From contig CAUYUJ010009491.1 in the NCBI GenBank assembly GCA_963575745.1, positions 300,436 through 364,435 on the forward strand: a stretch of DNA of 64,000 bases, written 5' to 3'. The DNA comes from Prorocentrum cordatum (Eukaryota; Sar; Dinophyceae; Prorocentrales; Prorocentraceae). Within the stretch, counting starts at the first letter, position 1. Each line of letters opens with the position of its first letter. Both the position numbers and the translations under genes were made by a program. The notes beneath the pieces were generated by a model. It saw only the letters and a list, made by a program, of their open reading frames with translations, made no database searches and was not told the origin of the DNA. Positions 22,540 through 33,872 of this stretch are shown piece after piece.

Positions 22540-23240
22540 ACGAGGCGACCACGAGGCGGCCATGGGCGGCAACGCGGCGAAACCTCGCAAGACCCACGAG
22601 GCGCATGTGGCGGCCACGCAGCACCCGCCGCACAAGGCAGCCACGGGCGGCACTGTGGAGAACCCTCACCGCGCACACCCAGCGCACCGCGAGGCGAGGA
22701 GGCTCTCGGGACGGCCCAGAAGAGGTCACCCGAGGACGGCCCGCGCAGGCCCACAGCCTTTTTTTGAGCTCCACGCCCACATCAAAGACGTCACTGAGAG
22801 GACCAGTCGCCCACCTGCTAAGATGACGAGCAGGGGGCCGACAAAAAAATCAGGATCCCCCCACGTTCTGGAGGACCTTGACGTTCTCGCCGGTTCAGAC
22901 CCGGAGCGGCCCGAGACGGCTCCAGGGGCCTCCGGGGTCGCCCCCGCACAGCCCAGCGGGCTTCCCAGATCGGCCCAAAGGAGGCCTCGGACAGCCCCAA
23001 GACAGCCAAAATGGGGCCAGAGAGGGGCCCCGAGGCCCCAGGAGAGCCCCAGGAAGTCCACAGGAGGCCCCCAAGGAAGTGGGCCCAAGAGGTCCCCCAC
23101 GAGGGCTCTCAGGACGGCCAAGGGTCCCCCAAGAGGGTCCAAAAGGGGTGCCAGAGAGGACCACCAGAGCCTCGGAAGGCCCACCAGGAGGCCGGCCTGG
23201 CAAACTTCACGAGGTCACGCCGATCTGCCACGTACCGCAA
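22540..23240 (+). repeat. CCCAAGAGGCC-rich dispersed repeat, copy 3
   Basis: 22880-23210 is a typical block of CAAGAGG/GCCCC words in plus polarity. It is preceded by GGCGGCCAC/CACGAGGCG repetition (22535-22700) and a lower-GC core near 22855-22900. The open frames on both strands have no domain. Confidence 0.6.
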
Positions 23241-23259
23241 ACAAAATAACAGATAGTAG

Positions 23260-24600
23260 GGCGCATTAAAGCGGAGCGCTGCTGACATGAACTAGTGCGC
23301 ACGAGAGCAGAGCTGCCTGTGCCATGTCAAATGCAACATTCGCGCGGACCCAGGGTCGTGCAAAAGCATACTATGAGAGAAAAACGGGGCAGCACAACAA
23401 TTAATACAATGCAGCGTGATGCGATAGTACAGACATGACAAGCACAGTCCATAACGTGCGTTGTGGCGGATCAAGCGTGACAAGCGTCACGACAGCGCGC
23501 CATCCCGCCGAGACCAGAACACCACATAAAAAAGGCATATACTATACTAGGACATGACAACACATATTATAATACAAAGAACTTCAATCGTGATGTGGGC
23601 ATACCGTGCCGACACAACAAACGTTCCACGTTCACCCCATCACACATCCCTGGCGATACGACGTCACGCTCGCTCCGCAATGCTCGAAACGCACCCAGCA
23701 AAGTTTAGGTGGGGATCGCCGAACACGTAAAAATCTATCGAAAGGTCGCCCATCCTGCCGACTAGCTTCCTCTGCCATCTCTTGAGGGGCGGCTTCAATT
23801 TGCTTGGCACCAGGACAGGATTGAAGGGCCTCGAAGGCCAGAGACACGCGTGGATGTGGAGCTCTGGGGAAACCTGTTCTTGGACGGCTCCAATTACCAT
23901 TTTGTTGTTAGAACTTGAAGAGGACCTCGTGGGACCTCGTGGGCCTCCAGCGTGCAGGACACGCCCGGGGAACTCGTCGGGGGAGTGAGAAGGCACGCGC
24001 GGGCCCGTTGCCGCGAACTCCTCAGGCGGGCAAAAGCCAAATGCATGACGAGCAAAATGGTCAACTGCCCTTCGGCCACGCGCTGGGAATGTCTGGATGG
24101 AATCAATCACCCGCGCCTTCCGCAACATAGTTTACAGCGGCGTTATCTTCAGAGCTGACGCTCGAGAAGGCTCGCCCACCCTCGATATGATTGCGTCGGC
24201 GCGGCGGCGGGCTTTGCCGCCGGCAAATGGTTTGCGCGTTCCCCCGATCACGGGCGCAGCAAAAAGCGCGGTGCTGTCCGAAACGATGGGCCTCCCGTTG
24301 CAGCTCATTGTCCTGGCCCCTGGCACATCTGAATTCTCTGGCTCTCTCGTCGCCTCCTGGACCCACCTGCCTTCCTTCTACCCCCGCTAACCCTGGCGGG
24401 GCAACGTTGACCGGGCACTCGTCGATATTACCGCCAGAAATCACGCGGAACTTCCCGTCCAAGTTTCTCGTAAGTCCGATCTGCCCGCATCTTTCAAATC
24501 GCCGGCTTAAATCCTCAATCCCGCCATATTCCTGATCACGTGCGTCCGTTCGCCCCCCATTGCACGATCGCTGGGGGGCTCCAGCCCTTCTTCTCTAGGC
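23260..24600. other. Unassigned; possible coding relic on minus strand near 24.1-24.6 kb
   Basis: 23260-23650 is AT-richer and shows nothing recognisable. On the minus strand around 24595-24400 a frame reads in part RDQEYGGIEDLSRRFERCGQ, then IGLTRNLDGKFRVISGG, which has the look of real protein. It is short, lacks a start and matches no family I know. Treat it as a possible fragment only. Confidence 0.25.
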
Positions 24601-27600
24601 GCAATAATTGGTTCCTCTGGGATCGCGGTGCTGTCGGGTGGCTATCCGTCTGCAAATGACCACTTTTCTACAAATGGCTCCACCCCGCACTTGTCCTGCC
24701 ATGCGCTGTCGGGGCCCACCCTCGTCTGAGCTGCAATTCGCGTCTCTTCTACGTTCGGGTCGCCATGTCTTTCCAAGCCACTCCGCAACGCATTCGCGGC
24801 ACTCCGGCCTGCGCGGATTTATGGGCGGCGCCCCCCATGGCTATCGCTCGGCGCGGCGCCCCGGCGCAGGGCCCGCAGCAACATTCTCCGACTTCCTCAC
24901 AACGGCCCCTCGAGATACTACCGGCCTGACGTCAACAGCCGCGCCTCGTTTGGGCACTGCCTTCGGCGGTGCCTCCCTGGCATCAACGCCCATCCAGGAT
25001 GAACCGCTCGTGTCGCTAACCCCGACCAGTTCCCATGTTTCCCAATCGCTTCCTTTTGCGTCTGAAATCTCGCGACCTGAGGACGCCTTCTGGGGCGCCA
25101 GCGATTGCCTGTTGGCTTGTGCCATGCAGCCTTGGAAGGACACCACCCCCCCATCTTGCTCCGAGGTCGTCGCATCCGTCTCTGAGCGGAATCTTCAGGC
25201 ACGCTGTGCGCACCCCCAACTCGGATCCTTGACTCTGCTTGGGCGCAGTGCTCGGCGACGACTTGGCGCACTCTGCCCGCGCCCTCGCCGTCATCTCCAT
25301 TCGCGCTCAGCCACGCGGGGCCAATTGCACCCCGAACCTTTCAGCGCGATCTGCTCCTCGCCCTTCGTCTAACGCAGCGGGGGCATCGGCTGCGGCGGGG
25401 TAATTGAATGTTCTTCTGCAGCTCAACTAATGCTCCGCTGGGCCCCAGGCCGCGCGCGACCCTTCTTGGCGCCTCGGCCTCCTCGCCAATGAACGCATCC
25501 TCCGCTTCGCTCAACTCGATGCCCTCGCCCCCGCCCTCTTGGTCGCCCTCCGAATTTGCGGCGACTGGATTTTGACTGGGGCTCGCGGGCTCAGCCAGAC
25601 TCAGTGGAGCAGTTCCGCCGATTGTTCCCTGCCCGGGAATCCCCCCGCATCTATCCCCGCGCCTACCCCCCTTGCCCCCCCCCCCCGCCCCGACTCGCAG
25701 CCCACGTTGGGATCTGGATGGCGAGCTGGAAAATTCCATGTGTCTCGTTGATCGTCGTCTGGTGCCGATTTGCCTTCTGCCCGAGATAACTGCCCTCGCC
25801 CTAGCACTGCGCGGTTCCCCGCTTCGCTTCCTGACGAGCAGACCTGGGTTCTTTCTTGGGCACTTGCTACATGTATGCGCGCGCTCACCATGGGTCTTTT
25901 TCCCCCAAGGCCCGTTGCCCATGGTTCCTGATGACTGACGCAATTGGTTTTTATCGATCTGGGGGGCCTCATCCTATGTCACGGGGAAGAGGGCCCCCAA
26001 GTTGGGAGGTCCAACTTTGCTGTCGCCCCCAAAGTCCACAGAAATTGTCGCGGCGCTCTCCCGGCCCCTCAACGGCGGTTCGTTGACCCCCTTCTGGGCC
26101 CCGACACGCAGCCCACGTTGGGATCTGGATGGCGAACTGGAAAATTCCATGTGTCTCGTTGATCGTCGTCTGGTGCCCATTTGCCTTCTACCCGAGATAA
26201 CTGCCCATCGCTCTAGCACTGCGCGGTTCCCCGCTTCGCTTCCTGACGAGCAGACCTGGGTTTTCTTCTTGAGCACTTGCTACATGTATGCGCGCGCTCA
26301 CCATGGGTCTTTTCCCCCCAAGGCCCGTTGCCCATGGTTCCTGATGACTGACGCAATTGGTTTTATCAACCTGGGGGCCTCATCCTATGTCACGGGGAAG
26401 AGGGTCCCCAAGTTGGGGGGTCCAACTTTGCTGTCGCCCCCAAAGTCCACAGAAATTGTCGCGCCGCTCTCCCGGCCCCTGAACGGCGGTTCGTTGACCC
26501 CCTTCTGGGCCCATCCATCTCCGCAAACTGTAGTCCTGAGTTGCTCTGCATCCAAATTTCCCCCTGAACGACGCACTCCGCGATTCACTTGCCCCAGTCG
26601 GTTCCGCGGTCGCAATTGACTCCGCGCTTGCGCGACGCATGCTTCCGCGTGGCCCCCGATATTGCCCCCCTGTTCTCCCCCTTCGTCGCGCGGCACTGCG
26701 CCCCCCACCCCTGCGCCCCTTAACTGGCCCCAATGGTTCGGGGCCGCCTGCGGCCGCGCATTCGCCAGTCACTCAGCCCGTCTCGGCACTACAGCATCCA
26801 AGAATTTGCAGGGGCTGCCCCAGCCGCTGCGCGGGCCCCCCGGGGCCCCTCGCCCCCACTTGACCCAGGGCAACGTCGTCGGCGTCTCGGGGCAGCGGAA
26901 TGCGACATGAATCTTCTCGTCGCATGTCTAACGCTCCCTCTCGCTGATCGGCGCGAATCCTGCCCTGCCTCCTTTCCATCCTGGGGTTTGGCCACGTAAG
27001 TAAACTCTCGGGAAATCCCACGCGCGGCTTTCGTTGCCCTGGCCCCCGGGCAACCTCCGGCGCCGCGATGCCTCCGATGCGTCCTCCTGCCTGAGCCCCC
27101 CGGTAACCATTGGCCCCCTTCACGCCATCCTTTCCCGCCTGAGTTTCGCGTGGTGGCGTAATCCTGAGCAGTGTGCCCATGCCCTTTGCCCGCGTGCCCC
27201 CGGGGCCCGTTGCCCCCGTTGCTCCCTTCCCTAACTTCGCCCGCGATGCTGTGTTCAAGCGCTTTTTTCCACCGGCCCGGGTCCATGGGCGCACCCGTTT
27301 CCACTGTCGTCATCGCTGACCTGGCCAATATCCATTGCACTGGTGTTCCTCTTATCTGCGTCTAGCTGTCCTTCCATGCCCACTCCTCGCACTTGACGAA
27401 AAGCGCTTGGTAGGTGTCGTCGTCCGAAGGCTCGGACGCAATCCCGTTGTCAGTCATGAAGCGAATCATCTGCACGGGTCAGAACAATCCTCGGGGCTGC
27501 AATCCAGCAGGGCAGTGGCTGAGAAGATGCAGACCCATGCTTTTCGAAGGATGTATTCACGCACCCTACTACGCCGTCTCCTTCATGTAGACCCCTAAGT

Positions 27601-28500
27601 TTCCCCCCTGTACATCTTCCCTGATCGGTGTCACTTTGCAATTACCAAAGGTCCTCTTCAAACTTGGCAGAATCTTATTCGTCGAATTCGTACCCACTTG
27701 TTTCATCACCTCCCTTTTTTCTTGATTCCCGGCGCCTCTCTGTAGCCAATCAGCACGAACCTCCAATTCATGATGTTACTGTATCAAGTCGTCGTCTTCG
27801 AAATCGGGCAATGCCCCGTCCATGGTTTCGGAAGCGTTGTTCAAATATTCGGGGCTTTCGGGTAACCGTGATTTCCTCGGGCGGACGCATTCAACCGCTG
27901 TCCGTTCCATTCCTTGAATTTGACCCTGTCATCTGACAGCACTCTTACGCGTTGAACAAATCTGGGTTCGCTTACGGGTCTGTTCCCACCTCCGCCTGAC
28001 CTGGCGTTTCCTGCAGACTGCATCATATTGCCTAATCGACCCTGGAATAATGTTCCGGGGGCTTTGTTTGATGCTCGCTGCGTCGAAATCGTTGCGGTCG
28101 ATGGCTGGGATCGGGACATTGTGAGTGCTTCATCGATGCCAATAGTCCTGGTGCGCTGTGTAGCACTGCGTTCGAAGAGTAAATTCATGCCTTCGTGGTT
28201 GGCCCGCGCGCCGTGGTACCGTACCTGGAACCTCCGATATCGCAACCACCAATGCACAATTCCGCGTATCGGCACGTGCCCAGGTTGTACTGTGCCGCTC
28301 GGACTTCGGGTGACGCCACATCGAAAGATGCATCGGCCATGTCAGTGTTCGCTGGTCACGCGGCGGCTGCCGCTGCAGACATTGACGGGGAAGGAAGTGC
28401 TTCGTGGCGCCAGCCACGCGCGCTGACGCCCGTGGGGCGAACAACGAAACCCACTACCATGAGAATGTGATTGGAGCCTTTTTCCCTGGAGCCACATTGA
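24600..28500. other. Unrecognised region with hydrophilic minus-strand frames
   Basis: Several minus-strand frames encode hydrophilic, disordered-looking peptides: Glu/Ala-rich near 25450, Gly/Pro/Lys-rich collagen-like near 27000-27250, and Arg/Ser/Asn-rich near 27841-28275. Plus-strand frames of similar length overlap them. No catalytic motif, finger or membrane segment is visible. The stretch includes an internal 411-bp tandem duplication. It may be an eroded gag-like gene or non-coding DNA. Confidence 0.25.
25690..26512. repeat. 411-bp tandem duplication
   Basis: The segment from CGACTCGCAGCCCACGTTGG (25691) to CTTCTGGGCCC (about 26100) is repeated immediately at about 26102-26512 with few substitutions and small indels. 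Anchor words at 25698 and 26109 give a period of 411 bp, exactly 137 codons. As a result a plus-strand frame stays open from 26002 to 26619, running through the second unit in one phase. Confidence 0.88.
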
Positions 28501-28599
28501 ATTTGAGCCAATCAACGGCGGACGGATGATGTGAACAAATCGTGCGCCCTGCGGCTGTGGCTCACTAGCTAGTCAAGCTCACCCATTCGGAACGCCATA

Positions 28600-28779
28600 T
28601 TTAACACGGCCTTCCTCTCCTCCTATTCCTCCTCCTCCCTCCTCCTCCTCCTCCTCCCCCTCCTCCTCCTCCTTCTCCTCCTCCTCCCCTCCTAATCCTC
28701 CTTTTCCTCCTTGTCCTCCTCCTCCTCCTTCTCCTTGTCCGCCTCCTCCTCCTCCTTGTCCTCCTCCTTGTCCTCCTCC

Positions 28780-28812
<33 letters not shown>

Positions 28813-28830
28813 ACTCCTTTTCCTCATCAC
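28600..28830. repeat. (CCT)n / CTCCTC tract
   Basis: About 230 bp of CTC/TCC triplets with occasional interruptions. It is one of many such tracts in the window. The Gly/Glu/Arg frames on the minus strand are compositional. Confidence 0.9.
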
Positions 28831-28944
28831 TAACTTCCCCCTGTCGCACCCCGAAGCTAGTTTTTTGGGCAGTCCGGGCGTTTCGCCTGAGACTTCCTCA
28901 CCATCTACGATTCTGAAGCTTCATAGTTGGCAACCGCTTCGCAG

Positions 28945-29330
28945 ATGGAGGGCGGGTGGTTTAAAAAATGTGGCTCTCGCCCCAGCGCGGCGCACATTCG
29001 TGATACAACATTGCAAGAGCTTCAAGGATTGAGGGCGGGTGGTTTTTGAAATGTGGCTTCAGCGCGGCGCACATTCGCTTTAATAATTACAAGAGTTTCA
29101 AAGAATGAAGGCGGGTGGTTTTCAGCATGTGGTTCTCGCCTTAGCGCCGCGCACCTTTTTGGACAAAATGCAAGAGTTTCACGGATTGAGGACGGCTCCT
29201 TTTCAAACTGTGGTTTTCGCCCTGGCGTCGCGCACATTCGTTTACAACATGTGCAAGAGGTTTACGGATCTAGCCTTAGCGACAGGCGCATTCGTTTACA
29301 ACATGTGCAAGAGTTTCACGCATTCCCAGC
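28945..29330 (+). repeat. About 80-bp tandem repeat, 5 units
   Basis: GGCGCACATTCG-type words recur near 28989, 29066, 29149, 29229 and 29285. Each is preceded by GGGCGGGTGGTTTT...ATGTGG and followed by TACAACAT...GCAAGAGTTTCA. Unit length is 77-83 bp, with the last unit shortened to 56. The plus frame at 29105-29479 runs through it with weakly repeated peptides (LALAPRTF, FALASRTFVYN). This is probably not a gene. Confidence 0.75.
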
Positions 29331-29689
29331 ATCAACGTACCAAACAAATGATTGAGAGGATTCTGGATTATGCTGGTGCAACAGTTACGTTGGTTCGCCG
29401 CGCTGAAATCCCACGAATGGCGTTCTGGCACGATTCAGGGTCGTCAAAATGCAACAGCCAGGTTCATCCGTGGCGTTGAAGCCCGAGACCAATGTTTTGG
29501 CATGCTTCAGGGTCTTCAAACCGATGTCTTCGAAAGAGGCAACTCCCTCAATGGAGCAGAACCACAAAAAGAACCGCTGTGGGGCCTCCATGGAAAAGAA
29601 CCTCGAAAAAAACCGTTGTAGGGGCCTGCGAACAGGGAGCTTGGAGGGAGGGTTTCTTCCAACATCGTTGATGGCTCTTGGGTTTACAC

Positions 29690-30350
29690 TGGTCCTCATC
29701 CTCCTCCTCCTCCTCTTCCTTCTACCTTCCCCTGGCCCTCATCCTTCCACCCCCGCCCGCCCCGAGGGCCTCCGTAGAACGGCGCGTGCTCCTGGAAAAC
29801 CAGCTCTGGCGGCGCGAACGACCTGCGGCGACCGCGAGCGCTGGATCGAGGGAGGGGGAGGAAGGGACGAGGAAGAGGGGAGGCGACGAGCAGGTAACGA
29901 CGAGGAGGAGGGGAGGCGACGAGGAGGTAACGAGGAGGAGGGGAGGTGACGAGGAGGGCGGAGGGGGCATGAGGTCATGAGGGCATGAGGCCGCGCGCCA
30001 CCGCCAGTGATCTGACAGCGTACGGCGAGGGCGGCGACACGCCGCAGCGGGATCGAAGGATGGGGGAGGAAAGGACGAGGAGGGGAGGTAGCGACAGGCA
30101 GGAGGAGGAGGAGGAGGAGGAGGAGGAGGAGGAGGAGGAGGAGGAGGAGGAGGGGGAGGAGGAGGAGGAGGAGGAGGCGGAGGCGGAGGAGGAGGAGGAG
30201 GAGGCGGAGGAGCAGGAGCAGGAGGAGGACGAGGAGGAGGAGGAGGAGGAGGAGAAGGAGGAAGGGACGAGGAGGAGGGAAGGAGGACGGGGGGGAGGGG
30301 GACACCGACAGGGGGGACCAGGACAGGTGGGGAAACGTCGACCTGGAATG
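29690..30350. repeat. CTC and AGG/GGA triplet tracts
   Basis: A short CTC tract (29696-29725) is followed by GAGGAGGGGAGGCGACGAGG repeats (29865-29965), then about 190 bp of GGA triplets (30095-30290). Poly-Glu and poly-Pro/Ser frames here are compositional. Confidence 0.9.
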
Positions 30351-31650
30351 GGCGATGCATCGCCAATATGTCGGCGCCGTACCCCCGATGGCGATCCGCA
30401 CGCTCCTGGGCGGGAGCGGGCCATCGGGCCCCTATCTGCGACGAACGGGCGATTGGGGGTCCATGCGTTGCCCCCCCCCATCGTTGCCCCGAGTGGGGGG
30501 GGAGGGGCACGAGTGCACGCTGCTGTGCACCGACGTCGGTGGGCCAAAAGTGGGCGGCTTGGGCGGCGACCCGCCGCAGACCTAAGCAAAGGTCGACCAC
30601 GTCGAAGCGGAGGCCGACCCCGACCCGGGGAGGGAGAGGGGGGAGGGGAGTAGAGGGGGAGGAAAAGGGCCCCTCGGGGGGGAGGAGGGGAGAGGGGAGG
30701 GGGGAGGGGAAAGGAGGGAGGGGACGGCGAGCGGAAGGGGGGGGGGAAGAGGAGGGAAGGAGGGGAGAGGAGGGGACTGTGTGTTGGACGATGTTGTTCC
30801 AGGCAACCTATGCGGAGTTCCCGTGAGACCCAGCATCTCCCCGGCTCGGGGTCTCACCGGCCACTGGGCCTTCGGGGGGGCCCCTTCACGGGGGAGCACA
30901 GCGACCCCGAAAGGCGAGGGGGGAGGAGGGGAGGGGAGGGGGGGACCGGGTCGAGAATGGGAGGAGGGGACGCAGGTCGAGGAGAGGGAGGGGGGGCGGG
31001 GGGAGTGCAGGGGAGGGGACGGGGCGGAGGACGAGGATGGGGGGAGGAGCCCTCGATCCTCGACCCTCCTCGATCCTCCTCGATCCCCATCCTCGATCCT
31101 TCCCCTCCCAAGGTCGCAGAGGTCGATGACACGCAGCGCACTGTGCGGGCGGGAGCCCCAACGGGGCCAACGCCCCCCTCGGCGCACCGCGCAGAGTGTC
31201 CGAGCGCGGGGGGGGCGGCGGGGGCGGCGCTCCACCCCGGCGCTGCTCATGCATCTGGGAGTTCGGGCGCGACTTAACGGGGGGGGCGACACATGCGGGG
31301 GAAGGAAGGTGCCCGTTTCGGGCCCTTGGGGACTCCTCTGGGGCCCCAACGGGCCCCTTCGGGGGCCCGAACGGGTTTCTTTTCTGCAGCCCTCGTTGCC
31401 CCCCCCCCCCCCCCCCATGTATCGCTCTCTCATTGCGCGCCCCCCGAGGAGATGGACAGGGGAACGAAACGGAACGCCCTGGCGGGAAGAGCGCACAGCA
31501 CAAACTGTCTAGCACGAGGCTGGAGAGGCTGGCGTCCATTGGAGGCTTCTCCTTGTCACCCCCTACATCTCGGAGGTGGAGAGGGGAGGGATGGATAACA
31601 TAATGAACACATAAGCATAACCATAACCTTTCGGAATTCCTGCGGATGTC
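30350..31650. other. Unassigned G-rich low-complexity DNA
   Basis: G-rich GGGGAGGGGA repetition spans 30620-30780 and 30905-31070, and a run of 18-20 C lies at about 31399-31418. Open frames exist on both strands but no domain is recognised. GATCCTCGA words recur near 31050-31110. Confidence 0.5.
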
Positions 31651-31679
31651 TTGGATCTGAGCTGGACCTCCCTCCCTGG

Positions 31680-31765
31680 CGCCCGGAACGCGCCAGAGGC
31701 GGCGCCGAAAGCACCGCCAGAAGGGGGCCCAGCGACGACCCAAGAAACCCGCGCGGCGCAACAAT
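31680..31765. repeat. Dispersed GGCGGCGCC palindromic repeat, copy 1
   Basis: The segment around GCGCCAGAGGCGGCGCCGAA, with CCAAGAAACCCGCGCGGCGC downstream, is clearly related to 46045-46125. The unit carries the near-palindrome GGCGGCGCCGGAGGCGCCGCC in the other copy. No coding domain is apparent. Confidence 0.6.
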
Positions 31766-31859
31766 AATTTATGCTAATGCTTTTCCCCACGCCCAAAATG
31801 GGGATTTGATTTTCTCTGGACACCCCGCGCAGAGACAGGATGGAGGGAGCACTTCGTCT

Positions 31860-32190
31860 CTTGTCACCCACACACTCACACACTCACACACTCACACTAT
31901 CAGCGAAGCATACATACAACATCATTTACACACTCACTCAAACTCATTCGACTACTCTCACTCACTCACCCACACTCACCCACTGATCCTGAATGGCTCA
32001 CTCACCCACTCACAGCTACTACTCTTCAATCGTCAGCATCAGCATCACCACCATCATCATCATCAGCATTGGCCTCATCATCCCAATCAGCATCATCAGC
32101 AGCACCATCACCATCACCATCGCCATCTCCAGCATCATCATCATCATCACCATCATCATCACTCACATCATCATGATCATCACTCGCATG
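31860..32190. repeat. CACTCA and CAT/ATC simple repeats
   Basis: CACACTCACACA and ACTCACTC words (31865-32015) pass into CATCATCACCATC triplets (32035-32180). The His/Ile/Ser frames on the plus strand are compositional. Confidence 0.88.
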
Positions 32191-32229
32191 TGTGTCGCCT
32201 CGCATGTGTGTCACTTGCAGCTTCGTCTG

Positions 32230-33050
32230 TAAGTGAATGGCGACATAGCGTCAAGCGGGACCCCCCTCCCTATGGGGCCCGCACTTCATGTTCGAATCCG
32301 AGGCGGGTCATCGGCCACGTGTAAATGTCGTCACTTTTGAGCTCCTGAAGCCTGAATACGGAGGAAGTCCGAGGCGGGAGCCTCCTCGGTGAGTAATTCG
32401 CGAGGAATCTCAGGCAGGGGCCCCCTGTCTATGGGGCCCGCGCTTCATGTTCGAATCCAAGGCGGGTCATCGGCCTGGTGTAACTGTTGTCTGAATATGG
32501 AGGAAATATCAGGCGGAAGCCTCGTCTGTAAGTGAATTGCAGCGAAATCTCAGGCGGGAGCCCCTTCCCGATCGGGCCCGCACCGTATGTTTGAATCCGA
32601 AACGGGTCATCGGCCTCCTGTAACCGTCGTCACTTTTGGGCCCTGAGCATGGAGGAAGTATGAGGCGGGAGCCTCGCCTGTAAAAGAAACCCATGGAAGT
32701 CACCCCCTCTCCGTCGGGCCCACACTTCATGTTCGAATCCGAGGCGGGTCATTGGCCTCGTGTGAATGTCGTCACTTCTGAGCTCCTGAAGCCTGAATAT
32801 GCCTCGTATGTGAGTGACTTGCGAGGGAATCTCAGGCGGGCGCCCCCTCCACAAGGAAACCGCACTTCATGTTCGAATCCGAAGCGGGTCATCGGCCTCC
32901 TGTAACCGTCGTGATTGTTGGGCTCCTGAAACCTGCATGTGGGAGAAGTGTATGGCAGGAGCCTCGTCTGTGAATGAATTGCGAGGACGTCTCAGGCGGG
33001 AACCCCCTGTCTATGGGGCCCGCGCTTCACGTTCGAATCCGCAGCGTCCT
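32230..33050 (+). repeat. 140-160-bp tandem repeat with B-box-like GTTCGAATCC, 6 units
   Basis: GTTCGAATCC occurs at 32290, 32449, 32731, 32871 and 33031, with a one-base variant (GTTTGAATCC) at 32589. Spacing is 159, 140, 142, 140 and 160 bp. Each unit also has CAGGCGGGAGCCCC, GGGCCCGC.CTTCATG, GGCGGGTCATCGGCC and GTCGTCACTTTTG. The decamer equals the tRNA internal promoter B box. The flanking bases do not form a T-stem and no tRNA cloverleaf can be drawn, so this is not a tRNA gene. It could be a tandem repeat derived from a tRNA-related SINE. Confidence 0.75.
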
Positions 33051-33124
33051 CTGTCGCGCGTTTCCACTGGGTCGTCCTCCGGCGAATAGCCGCTGGGACG
33101 CACGTCGCGCGTTTCCTCGAGGTC

Positions 33125-33250
33125 GTGTTCCGCAGGGCAGAGGAAGAGGAGGGGGGGGACGAATGGGAGGAGGAACGGAAGGAGGAGAAGGAGGATGCAG
33201 GACGAGAAAGAGAAGGAGCCAGAGGAGGAGGCAGAGGGGGAAACAGGACG
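33125..33250. repeat. GGA-rich tract
   Basis: GAGGAGG and AGGAGAAGG triplets at about 33137-33240. Compositional frames only. Confidence 0.7.
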
Positions 33251-33439
33251 ATGAGGACCAACGATGGGCCCAGTCGTGCAACCGCGGGGTCGGGGGCACG
33301 GGGCTACCTGACAGACTTCGTCGGGACTTAAGGGAGCACCCTTCTTAGAATGCTTCCCAGCCCGAATTGACGCTAAAGCATGGGTCCTCTTGTAGCGGGC
33401 CCCCTTGTCCTGAGAGGGCCCCATACATTGCCCGTGAAG

Positions 33440-33870
33440 TCAGCAGTTGGTCACTCTGCCCTGCGGGACCTGATGCGAACCACATTGCGTGCACAACATA
33501 GCCCATGGCGTCAACAGAACCTGGTGCCCCTGCACCTCGACGATCGCATCGACGGGCGCAGGCCTATCGCCAAGGGGGGTGTCCCCGACAACGTCGGCCT
33601 GCGCCTCCACAGCATCGCCCATCCCATCGGCAAACTGGAGCGCCACAGAGACAGCCGGGGCCCTAAACGCAGGAGTTCGCTGGAACTCCGCATCGTGGCC
33701 GCCGTCGGCCTCTCTTGGGCCGTGGGCTGGCAAGGGGGGCCGAGAAACTTCCCCAGACTGGCTTGCGCGCGGGCCATCCCGAGACAGCTCCTACACTGGA
33801 ACACGTTGGGCCCACGAATGACGATATCATGGGGCGCGAGCTGGGGGCCAGGCGCCGCCCTCAGCGAATC
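33440..33870 (-). pseudogene. LINE 3 C-terminal Cys-rich tail
   Basis: After the RNase H domain, GPNVFQCRSCLGMARAQASL (about 33820) and, in another frame, AMLCTQCGSHQVPQ (about 33500) are C-x2-C clusters like the small treble-clef or CCHC tails that follow RNase H in LINEs. They are in different frames, so the tail is broken. No conserved His partner can be placed with confidence. Confidence 0.45.
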
Positions 33871-33872
33871 CC

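Noticed and set aside
32290-33040. tRNA genes at the GTTCGAATCC motifs
   Set aside because: Flanking bases cannot form a T-stem or acceptor stem, and no anticodon arm can be drawn.
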